The notes: generated from the sequence alone by a model not told the origin. Counted from the stretch's first letter, positions 1-6,103 are shown. The stretch is 45,402 bases of DNA from a virus (IMGVR_UViG_3300021356_000037:1-45402), one strand, 5' to 3'. Made by a program: numbers and translations.

Positions 1-1
1 T

Positions 2-913
2 ACTGGTACTACTTTCGTCACGAGCTGGTATACCCATGGACTCGCTTCTTCCTATCTTGAGGGTGCAAATTTTCTTACGGCAGCAGTTTCGACTCCTGCT
101 GACGCTATGGGTCATTCTCTTCTTCTTCTATGGGGTCCTGAGTCTCAGGGCGACTTCCAGCGTTGGCTCCAACTTGGGGGACTCTGGAATTTTGTGGCGC
201 TCCACGGAGCCTTTGCTCTCATAGGTTTCATGCTGCGTCAGTTTGAACTTGCACGTCTCATCGGAATCCGTCCCTACAATGCGATTGCTTTTTCAGGTCC
301 TATTGCCGTATTTGTTAGTGTATTTCTCATCTACCCTCTCGGACAGTCGAGTTGGTTCTTTGCGCCGTCCTTTGGCGTGTCGGCAATCTTCAGATTCCTT
401 CTTTTTCTACAAGGATTTCACAACTGGACACTCAACCCCTTCCATATGATGGGTGTTGCAGGTATCCTGGGTGGTGCATTGTTAAGTGCTATTCATGGTG
501 TTACAGTAGAAAACACATTGTATCAAGATGGTGAACAAGCAAACACATTCAAGGCTTTCGATTCAACTCAAGAAGAGGAAACCTATTCAATGGTTACAGC
601 AAACCGTTACTGGTCTCAGATCTTTGGTATTGCATTTAGCAATAAGAGGTGGTTGCATTTCTTTATGCTCTTTGTTCCTGTTATGGGTCTTTGGACAAGT
701 TCCATCGGTATTATTGGTCTTGCTCTCAATCTTCGTGCTTATGACTTTGTTTCCCAAGAACTTAGGGCAGCAGAAGATCCAGAGTTTGAAACCTTCTACA
801 CCAAGAACATTCTCTTGAATGAAGGTCTCCGTAACTGGATGGCAACTGTTGACCAACCACACGAGAACTTTGTCTTCCCTGAGGAAGTTCTTCCACGCGG
901 TAACGCACTGTGA
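2..913 (+). CDS. psbD: Photosystem II D2 protein, 5' end outside window
   Basis: The reading frame is open from base 2 and encodes about the last 303 of roughly 352 residues of D2, the PSII reaction-centre subunit that binds P680 chlorophyll, the non-haem iron and QA. Visible landmarks are [17 protein letters not shown] at the start, the [15 protein letters not shown] stretch, [20 protein letters not shown] and the C-terminus ending [12 protein letters not shown]. It is intact as far as seen; the missing N-terminus is only the window edge. Phage psbD is known to keep PSII running during infection. The stop codon overlaps the GTG start of the next gene, so the two are probably co-transcribed. 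Confidence 0.97.
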   Translation, partial: TGTTFVTSWYTHGLASSYLEGANFLTAAVSTPADAMGHSLLLLWGPESQGDFQRWLQLGGLWNFVALHGAFALIGFMLRQFELARLIGIRPYNAIAFSGPIAVFVSVFLIYPLGQSSWFFAPSFGVSAIFRFLLFLQGFHNWTLNPFHMMGVAGILGGALLSAIHGVTVENTLYQDGEQANTFKAFDSTQEEETYSMVTANRYWSQIFGIAFSNKRWLHFFMLFVPVMGLWTSSIGIIGLALNLRAYDFVSQELRAAEDPEFETFYTKNILLNEGLRNWMATVDQPHENFVFPEEVLPRGNAL

Positions 914-1122
914 ACCACTATCTGGTATTTGTATGGGGCGTGTGCTTCTCCCTCATTGCGGGAGGAGCCTTTGCCCTGATGTGGTCTAACATTCGTGACA
1001 TCAATAAGATGATGGATAAACCACCTAAACCACGTCATCCAGAGGCACCAGCCCCTGGCGATGAGGTTATGTACGTTGATCTATCCAGAGAAAAACTGGA
1101 AAGAATGTACGACGGGGACTAG
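910..1122 (+). CDS. Small single-pass membrane protein
   Basis: A 70-residue protein starting with GTG at 910 that overlaps the psbD stop (GTGA). Residues about 4-26 form one hydrophobic segment ([20 protein letters not shown]), followed by a charged, proline-rich tail. No known enzymatic motif is seen. The overlap with psbD suggests translational coupling and possibly a role at the thylakoid or inner membrane during infection, but that is inference. The gene ends inside the stem of an intrinsic terminator, so it closes the psbD transcript. Confidence 0.75.
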   Translation: MNHYLVFVWGVCFSLIAGGAFALMWSNIRDINKMMDKPPKPRHPEAPAPGDEVMYVDLSREKLERMYDGD

Positions 1123-1137
1123 CACTCCCCTTTTTTT
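1114..1137 (+). terminator. Intrinsic terminator after psbD unit
   Basis: GGGGA (1114-1118) pairs with TCCCC (1126-1130) around a 7-nt loop and is followed by seven T. It overlaps the end and stop codon of the 70-residue membrane protein gene. Confidence 0.75.
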
Positions 1138-1138
1138 A

Positions 1139-1147
1139 TGCTATAAT
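1139..1147 (+). promoter_or_regulatory. Extended -10 promoter right after terminator
   Basis: TGC-TATAAT at 1139-1147 is a perfect extended -10 element (TGnTATAAT). There is no good -35 at 16-18 nt, which fits an extended -10 promoter. It begins two bases after the terminator T-tract and lies 20 bases upstream of the ATG at 1168, so a start near 1154 would leave a very short leader around the AAAGGAG ribosome site. Confidence 0.6.
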
Positions 1148-1167
1148 ACATCGAAAGGAGAATCCTT

Positions 1168-1533
1168 ATGCACGGATCACTAGACCCAGACGAACGCATT
1201 ATGACCAACCCAACAATCATTGAACAACTTAATACCATCGTAGAGAAACTGGGATGGGAAGAAGGAGATGAGATCTCTGTAGAAATTGGCGGCACTGCTG
1301 TCTCTGGTATCGATGTTGGTGAGGTCTATAATAAGAAGTGGCAGTCACCTATTGGCACTCGCAAGTACAACAAAGACGCCTTCATTATTATCAAGAACCA
1401 GGATCGTAGAGACTTGAGTAAGTCTGAACCTAATCCTGATCTCAAAGGACATCATAACAAGACTGAGAAGGAACTTGCTGCTGAACTTAAGAAGTCGGAT
1501 GATGCAAAAATGTATGACACTTACAGCAAATGA
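1168..1533 (+). CDS. Hypothetical phage protein, 121 aa
   Basis: I do not recognise a function. The start is well supported: AAAGGAG at 1154-1160 lies seven bases before ATG 1168, and a TATAAT box lies just upstream. The protein is soluble and charged, with a C-terminal lysine/glutamate-rich stretch (KTEKELAAELKKSDDAK). It is first in a run of small genes that continues into the glutaredoxin, so it probably belongs to an early operon. Its TGA overlaps the next ATG (ATGA). Confidence 0.7.
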   Translation: MHGSLDPDERIMTNPTIIEQLNTIVEKLGWEEGDEISVEIGGTAVSGIDVGEVYNKKWQSPIGTRKYNKDAFIIIKNQDRRDLSKSEPNPDLKGHHNKTEKELAAELKKSDDAKMYDTYSK

Positions 1534-1814
1534 TTGGACTTTACTCTGTATATAATCCTAGGGGTGAAAAGATTGCTGACTGCGGACAGGAAAGAGATGC
1601 AGTCAATCTAATCTCTGGTAGGAACCGTCGATGGGACGGACACTATTATCAATTCACTCCTTTCCCTGGCGACATTGTTGATGTTGGTAAGACATATGAG
1701 TTGCCAACTGGAGATATTGTTGTTAATATGGACGGAGGAGTCGGAGGATCTTGGCATACGATTGAGACTCAACAAAAGTTGGAACCTTCTGACCTAAAAA
1801 CATTTGACCCCTAA
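1530..1814 (+). CDS. Hypothetical phage protein, 94 aa
   Basis: Begins with ATG overlapping the TGA of the upstream gene, a typical translational coupling. The sequence looks like a small globular beta-rich domain (GLYSVYNPRGEKIADCGQ; HYYQFTPFPGDIVDVGKTY). No catalytic motif or homologue is recognised. Its stop TAA is embedded in a CCTAAATA late-promoter-like box that lies in front of the glutaredoxin. Confidence 0.65.
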   Translation: MIGLYSVYNPRGEKIADCGQERDAVNLISGRNRRWDGHYYQFTPFPGDIVDVGKTYELPTGDIVVNMDGGVGGSWHTIETQQKLEPSDLKTFDP

Positions 1815-1817
1815 ATA
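1810..1817 (+). promoter_or_regulatory. Candidate T4-type late promoter
   Basis: CCTAAATA resembles the T4-type late promoter box (TATAAATA) and sits 12 bases before the glutaredoxin ATG, overlapping the stop codon of the upstream gene. Without expression data this is a motif call only. Confidence 0.35.
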
Positions 1818-1828
1818 AATTTCAAACT

Positions 1829-2062
1829 ATGTACGTCATTTACTCAAGAGATGGCTGCCCTTATTGCAGCAAAGTAGAGCAGGTTATGCAACTTGCAGAA
1901 CTTCAACACGTTGTCTATAAACTTGGAAGAGATTTTGACAGACCAGAATTTTATGATAAGTTTGGTCAGGGCACTACCTTTCCAAGAGTATTGAAAGATG
2001 ATGTACTCATTGGCGGATGCACCGAAACAGTAAAGTATCTTAGGGAACAGAAACTAGTCTAA
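1829..2062 (+). CDS. Glutaredoxin (CPYC)
   Basis: A 77-residue glutaredoxin, the usual length for phage NrdC-type proteins. It carries the classic redox motif CPYC at residues 11-14 (SRDGCPYCSKV), a TFPRV cis-proline segment near residue 50 and the GG glutathione-binding turn (LIGGCTETVKYL). It reduces disulfides or serves as hydrogen donor for ribonucleotide reductase in the cytoplasm, so it likely supports dNTP synthesis in the infected cell. The TAA stop shares its last A with the next ATG. Confidence 0.93.
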   Translation: MYVIYSRDGCPYCSKVEQVMQLAELQHVVYKLGRDFDRPEFYDKFGQGTTFPRVLKDDVLIGGCTETVKYLREQKLV

Positions 2063-2418
2063 TGGAACAAAACCTCATCGACATATACGATTTGATTGAA
2101 CATGCAATTGATAATGCCTTTGAGGGACGACTTAACTTAAAGTTTTACGACTACTTGAAAGATACAAAGATCAAAAAACATCAGGTTGACGAGTTCCTAA
2201 ACAGTTCAACTTTATCAGAACTCGATTCACTGATTGTAGATCTAGAAGCATATCTAGAAGGTGGTTCTGATGATATGCATAAGCAATTGCGTGAGGGTTA
2301 TGGTCACATCCCTAAACCACAAGCAAGAAAGATTAAAGTTTACTTGAGTGGCATCATCGAAGATGCTAGGAGATATAGTGATGACCGAAGACCAGGACGC
2401 AAAAAGCGCACTAAATAA
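2062..2418 (+). CDS. Hypothetical phage protein, 118 aa
   Basis: Starts one base overlapping the glutaredoxin stop. The translation is mostly helical (IYDLIEHAIDNAFEGRLNLKFYDYL) with a strongly basic tail (RRYSDDRRPGRKKRTK) that could contact nucleic acid; no family is recognised. The 3' end overlaps the next gene by about 38 bases in a different frame. Confidence 0.65.
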   Translation: MEQNLIDIYDLIEHAIDNAFEGRLNLKFYDYLKDTKIKKHQVDEFLNSSTLSELDSLIVDLEAYLEGGSDDMHKQLREGYGHIPKPQARKIKVYLSGIIEDARRYSDDRRPGRKKRTK

Positions 2419-2587
2419 GTCAGAACCCCAAAACATAAATCGGGGTGTTGAATTACTACTAAGGAATAGGAGGAGGATCCCAGAGAAGCCCAAAACTTTC
2501 CAAGTGAAGTTTGGTAAGATGGTATCTCTCTTCCGAAGAGAGATTGTATTTCATCTGAACTTTTACTTGGACATTAGAAAAAAATAG
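2381..2587 (+). CDS. Hypothetical basic protein, 68 aa
   Basis: ATG 2381 is preferred over an upstream non-ATG start because AGGAG at 2368-2372 lies eight bases before it. The protein has an N-terminal acidic segment, then NRGVELLLRNRRRIPEKPKTF and a phenylalanine/arginine-rich end (SLFRREIVFHLNFYLDIRKK). The layout looks like small proteins common in T4-like cyanophages, from memory and not checked. The function is unknown. Confidence 0.6.
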   Translation: MTEDQDAKSALNKSEPQNINRGVELLLRNRRRIPEKPKTFQVKFGKMVSLFRREIVFHLNFYLDIRKK

Positions 2588-2601
2588 TCTGGAGTAGAAA
2601 G

Positions 2602-2823
2602 ATGTTAGCAGTAACTCTCACGTTTGGAACGCTGTTTTCCATAATGATGTTTTTTGTAGGAGGTGTGGTAGGATGGCTTGCAAAAGAGCATCAATTCCAA
2701 ACACAACCTGTCTTTACACACCCAGAGATGTTCGATGAAAATGGGAACATCCTTCCCGATGAAATTTTAGCAGTACGATTTGAAAACGATTATGACTACG
2801 ACGAAGAAGAAGACAACGACTAA
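2602..2823 (+). CDS. Small membrane protein, 73 aa
   Basis: Residues about 2-27 form a hydrophobic segment with a glycine-rich end (FFVGGVVGWLA), so one transmembrane helix or signal anchor is likely. The remainder is acidic, ending DYDYDEEEDND. It overlaps the next gene by about 30 bases in another frame. No function is recognised. Confidence 0.65.
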   Translation: MLAVTLTFGTLFSIMMFFVGGVVGWLAKEHQFQTQPVFTHPEMFDENGNILPDEILAVRFENDYDYDEEEDND

Positions 2824-3370
2824 ACCGAGAGCAACAACCAAGATCCCTGATCTCCCACCCAATCCATTTGTTTATGAGGTCTTGGAACTTGCATCGAAGC
2901 AACGTTCTGCCGCTAAGAAGGTGGAGGTACTTAAGAAGTTTGAGCATGATTCGCTGAAGAGTATCTTCATCTTTAACTTCGACGAGACAGTTATTAGTCT
3001 ACTCCCTGAGGGTGAAGTACCCTACGGTGATGCAGAAGACCAATCAGTCTTTTCTGGGACACTCTCAGAGAACATTGCAGCAGAGGCCAGGGGTGGTGAA
3101 TCCGCCACAGGTCAAGACATGGATGGTAGAGGCAAGACTTCTCTCCGCCGTGAGTGGCAGAACCTTTATCACTTTGTTAAAGGTGGCAATGATTCTCTCA
3201 ATAATATCCGTAGAGAGATGATGTTCATCAATCTTCTTCGTGGTCTTCATCCATTGGAAGCAGAAGTCCTTATCCTTATCAAGGACGGAGCATTGGAAAC
3301 AAAATATAAAATCACACATCAAAATGTAAAGGATGCATATCCTGATATTATTTGGGGAGGTCGTTCATGA
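2792..3370 (+). CDS. Conserved-type hypothetical protein, 192 aa
   Basis: ATG 2792 is taken as the start; it lies inside the preceding gene. The N-terminus is basic and threonine-rich (MTTTKKKTTTKPRATTK). The remainder is a helical domain with PNPFVYEVLELASKQRSAAKK and LRGLHPLEAEVLILIKDG, closing with HQNVKDAYPDIIWGG. This pattern recalls a protein family widespread in T4-like cyanophages, but no function is known to me. It is coupled to the next gene by an ATGA overlap. Confidence 0.75.
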   Translation: MTTTKKKTTTKPRATTKIPDLPPNPFVYEVLELASKQRSAAKKVEVLKKFEHDSLKSIFIFNFDETVISLLPEGEVPYGDAEDQSVFSGTLSENIAAEARGGESATGQDMDGRGKTSLRREWQNLYHFVKGGNDSLNNIRREMMFINLLRGLHPLEAEVLILIKDGALETKYKITHQNVKDAYPDIIWGGRS

Positions 3371-3708
3371 CAGCAGCTGTACAAGAACAAGAAACGCAAA
3401 TGGCAGAATTTGGCGCAGACAAACCGCAGATTAATCCCTCAGACTACTGTTGTCAGATTCTGCAAGAGAAAACAACTCTTGAGGCAGCAAACGACAAGTC
3501 ACTACCAAATGATGCTAGACTGATCTATTATATTGTAGATGGAGTTCAGTATATTGACTTGACCCGATGCAAGAAGACGGTTCAACTTTTTGATATGTAC
3601 TATGACAAGTATGGAAAAGGTGCAGTACAGAAGATTGAATTTGGATTCGGAACAGTCAACCCCAAACTGTGGGGATACAAAAAACCTGATGACAAGAAAA
3701 AGAAATGA
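3367..3708 (+). CDS. Hypothetical phage protein, 113 aa
   Basis: ATG 3367 overlaps the stop of the previous gene. The protein has a cysteine pair (DYCCQIL) near residue 31, a central domain (DARLIYYIVDGVQYIDLTRC) and a lysine-rich end (KKPDDKKKK). No known family is recognised. Its stop overlaps the next ATG (ATGA), placing it in the same run of coupled small genes. Confidence 0.65.
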   Translation: MTAAVQEQETQMAEFGADKPQINPSDYCCQILQEKTTLEAANDKSLPNDARLIYYIVDGVQYIDLTRCKKTVQLFDMYYDKYGKGAVQKIEFGFGTVNPKLWGYKKPDDKKKK

Positions 3709-3926
3709 GTGAAGGATTTAAAGGTTTCGCTGATGATCCAAACAAGGATGGTAACATCCGATTCAATATCAATACAGACGAGATCGATAACATTATCAAA
3801 AAATATAAAGGTCTGAAGAAGTATCAAAAGTCTTCTATGTATCAGATCGAAAAACTGTCAGGAAATAAAACCACCATCGACAAACTAGTTGATGAATATG
3901 GTATGGATTCTGAAGTATTTGAGTGA
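3705..3926 (+). CDS. Hypothetical phage protein, 73 aa
   Basis: Begins in an ATGA overlap. It is a charged, lysine-rich small protein (DNIIKKYKGLKKYQKSSMYQIEKL) predicted to be largely helical. No function is recognised. It is the last gene before a strong sigma70-like promoter, so it probably ends one early transcription unit. Confidence 0.55.
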   Translation: MSEGFKGFADDPNKDGNIRFNINTDEIDNIIKKYKGLKKYQKSSMYQIEKLSGNKTTIDKLVDEYGMDSEVFE

Positions 3927-3931
3927 GTGTG

Positions 3932-3960
3932 TTGACAGATATATTAAATAGTAGTATGAT
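3932..3960 (+). promoter_or_regulatory. Sigma70-like promoter
   Basis: TTGACA (3932-3937), a 17-nt spacer and TATGAT (3955-3960) form a near-consensus promoter 21 bases upstream of the ATG at 3982. It likely drives the redox and small-gene cluster that follows. Confidence 0.8.
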
Positions 3961-3981
3961 CTCATCATATAATTTCTAATC

Positions 3982-4176
3982 ATGTATAAACCCTATTCAC
4001 CAGAGTGGCACAGATATAGATATCTGAAAGAAGCCATTGACAAATACTTAGATGATTACGTCGATAATGATGTTATCCGTGATGATATTCTAAGTATTCT
4101 TGGTGATAGATCTGAAGCAGCATATGCTGAATTCAATAAGACTTCAGAATTAGAATCAAAACTTCGCAAGAACTAA
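3982..4176 (+). CDS. Hypothetical phage protein, 64 aa
   Basis: First gene after the TTGACA-N17-TATGAT promoter. The protein is acidic and helical (SPEWHRYRYLKEAIDKYLDD; YAEFNKTSELESKLRK). I recall similar short proteins in T4-like cyanophages, without a known role. The short leader (about 15 bases after the expected start site) carries no clear Shine-Dalgarno sequence. Confidence 0.65.
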   Translation: MYKPYSPEWHRYRYLKEAIDKYLDDYVDNDVIRDDILSILGDRSEAAYAEFNKTSELESKLRKN

Positions 4177-4179
4177 AAC

Positions 4180-4494
4180 ATGCTATCTACCCAATATAGA
4201 CTCCGTTTAGAGTCCATTTGTCGGTGCATCGCAAATAAAGAAGAGGTCCCACTAGAGGACATGATCTGGGCAGAGAAACTTGCTAAAGCACATACGCTTG
4301 CAAGAGACTGGTTACAGAAAGCAAGACGCCAAGCCTCACAAGATATTCAAGAGGGTAGTGTTGAAGATTTTATGAATAGGATGGGGTTAGGAGACCCCGA
4401 CCCATCCAATTATAAAACGGGGTTTGATAGTGCAGATGAGATAAGAGATTGGTTTCAAAGAGATAAACCTGATGATTGGAGGCAACGTGACTAA
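4180..4494 (+). CDS. Hypothetical phage protein ending DDWRQRD, 104 aa
   Basis: Helical protein with LESICRCIANKEEVPLEDM and IWAEKLAKAHTLARDWL. Its C-terminal DDWRQRD is encoded by bases that also supply GGAGG and the GTG start for the thioredoxin-like gene downstream. The same arrangement recurs at the end of the 41-residue ORF at 4773. The function is unknown. Confidence 0.65.
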   Translation: MLSTQYRLRLESICRCIANKEEVPLEDMIWAEKLAKAHTLARDWLQKARRQASQDIQEGSVEDFMNRMGLGDPDPSNYKTGFDSADEIRDWFQRDKPDDWRQRD

Positions 4495-4780
4495 ATTTTT
4501 AATGTTTACAAAAGAATCTTGCGGACCATGTGGTCTGGTCAAGAGATATATTACTGCTCTTAAGGATCCCCGTGATAGTATTATTGAAGAGATTTATCTT
4601 GAAGATGTAAGTGATGAACCCATCTCTGAAGAGAACATTGAACTCGCAAGGAAGTATGGTGTGACTGCTACACCTGTCCTTGTTATTGCTGATGAGGAAG
4701 GGGAACTCTTAGAGACCTATATTGGTGGTGTACCCATCACACAAAACATTCGTAAGTTGTGGACGAAGTATAATGTTTGA
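4487..4780 (+). CDS. Thioredoxin-like protein (CGPC)
   Basis: A 97-residue thioredoxin-fold protein with the canonical active site ESCGPCGLVKRY near residue 10-15 and a cis-proline segment GVTATPVLVIADEEG near residue 60. GTG 4487 is chosen as start because GGAGG (4478-4482) lies four bases upstream; an in-frame ATG at 4472 would leave that ribosome site unused. It probably reduces disulfides in the infected cell, possibly feeding ribonucleotide reductase. It sits between two short genes that share the same C-terminal motif, with another thioredoxin-fold gene following. Confidence 0.85.
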   Translation: MTKFLMFTKESCGPCGLVKRYITALKDPRDSIIEEIYLEDVSDEPISEENIELARKYGVTATPVLVIADEEGELLETYIGGVPITQNIRKLWTKYNV

Positions 4781-4898
4781 AAAGATTACACCAGAGACTT
4801 ACGAAAAAATGAATGAGGAGTTTGAGGAGGAAGGACTTGCATTCCGAATCATTGTTCCTACCCAAGAAGAAATCGACGATTGGAGGAAACGTGATTGA
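4773..4898 (+). CDS. Short acidic ORF ending DDWRKRD, 41 aa
   Basis: ATG 4773 overlaps the end of the thioredoxin-like gene, and the frame ends at TGA 4896-4898. The peptide begins MFEKITPETYEKMNEEFEEE and ends IDDWRKRD, nearly identical to the C-terminus of the 104-residue protein upstream. The bases encoding that end hold GGAGG plus the GTG start of the following gene. It may be translated mainly to couple the next gene, or may be a real small protein; the matching C-termini favour a real gene. Confidence 0.6.
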   Translation: MFEKITPETYEKMNEEFEEEGLAFRIIVPTQEEIDDWRKRD

Positions 4899-5136
4899 CA
4901 ACACATGCGTAGTTTACACAAACGGATCTCAAGAATGTGAAAGAGTATGTGCTCTACTTGAGCATTTGGGCGGTGAATACCATGAGTATAAACTCAACAC
5001 ACATTTCACACAGAGAGCGTTTGAGGCAGAGTTTGGGGAGGGTGCTGAGTATCCTCAGGTTGCAATCGGTGCCAAGCACATTGGTAGTTTGAAAGAGGCC
5101 CTTCACTACATGGACGAAAAAGGTATGTTTTTGTAA
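4891..5136 (+). CDS. Degenerate glutaredoxin-like protein (SQEC)
   Basis: With GTG 4891 as start (GGAGG at 4882-4886, four bases upstream) this is an 81-residue glutaredoxin-like protein. The strand-loop-helix start VVYTNGSQECERVCALLEHLG aligns with the CPYC region of glutaredoxins, but the first cysteine is serine, leaving SQEC. The YPQVAIGAKHIGSL segment matches the cis-proline and GG turn. Lacking the nucleophilic cysteine it may bind rather than reduce, or use the cysteine at the fourth position. It is the third thioredoxin-fold gene in 3.3 kb. Confidence 0.7.
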   Translation: MIDNTCVVYTNGSQECERVCALLEHLGGEYHEYKLNTHFTQRAFEAEFGEGAEYPQVAIGAKHIGSLKEALHYMDEKGMFL

Positions 5137-5161
5137 ATTGTAACACAAGTTACAAAGAAAC

Positions 5162-5190
5162 TTGACTATATAATTTAACGGGTTTATAAT
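5162..5190 (+). promoter_or_regulatory. Sigma70-like promoter
   Basis: TTGACT (5162-5167), 17 nt, TATAAT (5185-5190). The expected start near 5197 places the RNA 5' end right at ACGTTCATCC, the first half-site of the aptamer-like element. Confidence 0.8.
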
Positions 5191-5197
5191 AACCCAT

Positions 5198-5430
5198 ACG
5201 TTCATCCAACATGGTAACTCTACTGTTGGCACTAACCTTAGCCCATCACGATCCGTCACCCTATGGGTGGCATATGTCTTGTGAAAGGTTCCTACAAAAA
5301 AGCGTTGAGATTCATTTAGATGGAAACCTAGACTTTAAGTCTAAGCGAAATCTAATGTTGTATTTCAAATCTAAAGTAGACGGAAAGTGTGACACTGTGT
5401 TATCATAGGACGCAAGTAAGTCGCGGAACG
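5198..5430 (+). promoter_or_regulatory. Split glutamine-aptamer-like element A enclosing an ORF
   Basis: The 5' half-site ACGTTCATCC (5198-5207) and the 3' half-site GGACGCAAGTAAG...GGAACG (5408-5430) match from memory the two conserved sides of the glnA / Downstream-peptide glutamine aptamers (CGUUCAYC and GGACGSAAGUAGG...GGAACG). CGTTC can pair with GAACG (P1). ATGGTAAC at the ORF start pairs with GTTATCAT at its end (one G-T wobble), and TCC with GGA, making an extended P2 whose loop is the ORF. A P2 loop of about 180 nt is not typical, so function as an aptamer is inference. Confidence 0.45.
5211..5408 (+). CDS. Small protein with signal-like N-terminus, 65 aa
   Basis: The ORF begins MVTLLLALTLAHHDPSPYGW: a short hydrophobic start that may be a signal peptide or anchor, then a soluble part with two cysteines (SCERFL, GKCDTVL). 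Its first and last bases are complementary and form the extended stem of aptamer-like element A. There is no Shine-Dalgarno sequence in the roughly 14-base leader. I recall similar short proteins in cyanophages without a known role. Confidence 0.65.
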   Translation: MVTLLLALTLAHHDPSPYGWHMSCERFLQKSVEIHLDGNLDFKSKRNLMLYFKSKVDGKCDTVLS

Positions 5431-5433
5431 GAG

Positions 5434-5613
5434 CGTTCATCCCATGGTAGATCTATTATTGTATTCTGGTATCTACTGCACCGATGCTGCTGACATGATC
5501 AGTCGCATTGATGCTAACCAACATATCAATGATGAAGTCAAGGTTGAACTTATTGAAGTAATTCAAGAAGCAACACCTGAATGTCCATGGGACGCAAACG
5601 ACTGAAGGAACGG
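5434..5613 (+). promoter_or_regulatory. Split glutamine-aptamer-like element B enclosing an ORF
   Basis: The second copy of the half-site pair: CGTTCATCCCATGG (5434-5447) and CCATGGGACGCAAAC...GAAGGAACGG (from 5585 to 5613). CCCATGG and CCATGGG are perfectly complementary (7 bp) and CGTTC pairs with GAACG. The start ATG of the enclosed ORF is inside the stem, and its GGAG ribosome site lies between element A's GAACG and this CGTTC, in a GAACG-GAG-CGTTC hairpin. Pairing could therefore mask translation start. Confidence 0.45.
5444..5605 (+). CDS. Small ORF ending CPWDAND, 53 aa
   Basis: ATG 5444 to TGA 5605. The peptide starts MVDLLLYSGIYCTDAADM and ends TPECPWDAND. The GGAG at 5430-5433 is ten bases before the ATG. 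The last codons coincide with the conserved 3' half-site of element B (CCATGGGACGCAAAC), so the RNA element constrains the C-terminus. No function is recognised. Confidence 0.65.
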   Translation: MVDLLLYSGIYCTDAADMISRIDANQHINDEVKVELIEVIQEATPECPWDAND

Positions 5614-5637
5614 GAAAACGGATCCTGCGTAAGCAGA

Positions 5638-5659
5638 GAAGGTTAACTTTCCATTTTTT
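5638..5659 (+). terminator. Candidate intrinsic terminator / expression platform
   Basis: GAAGG-TTAA-CTTTC (5638-5651) followed by CA and six T. It sits between aptamer-like element B and the AGGAG ribosome site of the next short ORF, where a riboswitch expression platform would be expected. A CTGC-GTAA-GCAG tetraloop hairpin lies just upstream (5625-5636). The stem is short, so termination strength is uncertain. Confidence 0.45.
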
Positions 5660-5673
5660 CAGGAGTAAGACAA

Positions 5674-5838
5674 ATGAACACCTTAACACTCATCAAGAAG
5701 CAAATCGACAAAGCAGCAGCGCTGCATGACGCACAAATCAACATCACCAAATATCGTGGTGTAGATTGCCAAGTGCATCAGGCAACTGAGGAAACTCATG
5801 GCACCTACTGCTATCGTGGACGCACCTATGTAAAGTGA
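5674..5838 (+). CDS. Small YRG-motif protein, DUF4278-like, 54 aa
   Basis: ATG 5674 with AGGAG at 5661-5665, nine bases upstream, so the start is firm. The peptide contains two YRG motifs (KYRGVDCQ and CYRGRTYVK), the pattern of cyanobacterial DUF4278 proteins; function unknown. Being a short ORF immediately after a glutamine-aptamer-like element and a terminator-like hairpin, it fits the known pattern of Downstream-peptide RNAs. Confidence 0.6.
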   Translation: MNTLTLIKKQIDKAAALHDAQINITKYRGVDCQVHQATEETHGTYCYRGRTYVK

Positions 5839-5839
5839 T

Positions 5840-5935
5840 ATGGAAGCACTACAAATAACTGGGATCGTATCCCTTTCATCTGTAGCATTTCTATCATTAC
5901 TTTACGGTGAGTTAACCCTCTTACAAAAGAGTTAG
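5840..5935 (+). CDS. Possible 31-aa hydrophobic peptide
   Basis: ATG 5840, one base after the previous stop, to TAG 5935. The peptide MEALQITGIVSLSSVAFLSL... is essentially one transmembrane helix. Such very short hydrophobic ORFs are hard to prove; its position in a tight array of short genes and the spacing to the next ribosome site are the only support. Confidence 0.35.
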   Translation: MEALQITGIVSLSSVAFLSLLYGELTLLQKS

Positions 5936-5944
5936 GGGGGTAAA

Positions 5945-6103
5945 ATGCTGAAGATCAGACTTGAATATGATCTTCCAGTATTTGATCCAGATAAACATGA
6001 TCCTGATAAAACATTTGCGTTTTTGACGTATCGTGGTGTAACTTATGCCAAATGGGTTTCTCTTAGATCCAGAGGCACACAAAACTGGAGAACAAATAAC
6101 TGA
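5945..6103 (+). CDS. Small YRG-motif protein, 52 aa
   Basis: ATG 5945 follows AGGGGGG four bases upstream. The sequence holds FLTYRGVTYAKWVSLRSRG, again the YRGVxY signature seen at 5674, so the two may be distant duplicates. The stop codon is the first base triplet of a strong terminator stem. No known function. Confidence 0.6.
   Translation: MLKIRLEYDLPVFDPDKHDPDKTFAFLTYRGVTYAKWVSLRSRGTQNWRTNN

Noticed and set aside
1-913. psbD could be truncated or frameshifted because an ATG-started frame begins only at 107
   Set aside because: The frame is open and D2-like from base 2 ([15 protein letters not shown]...), so only the window edge cuts it.
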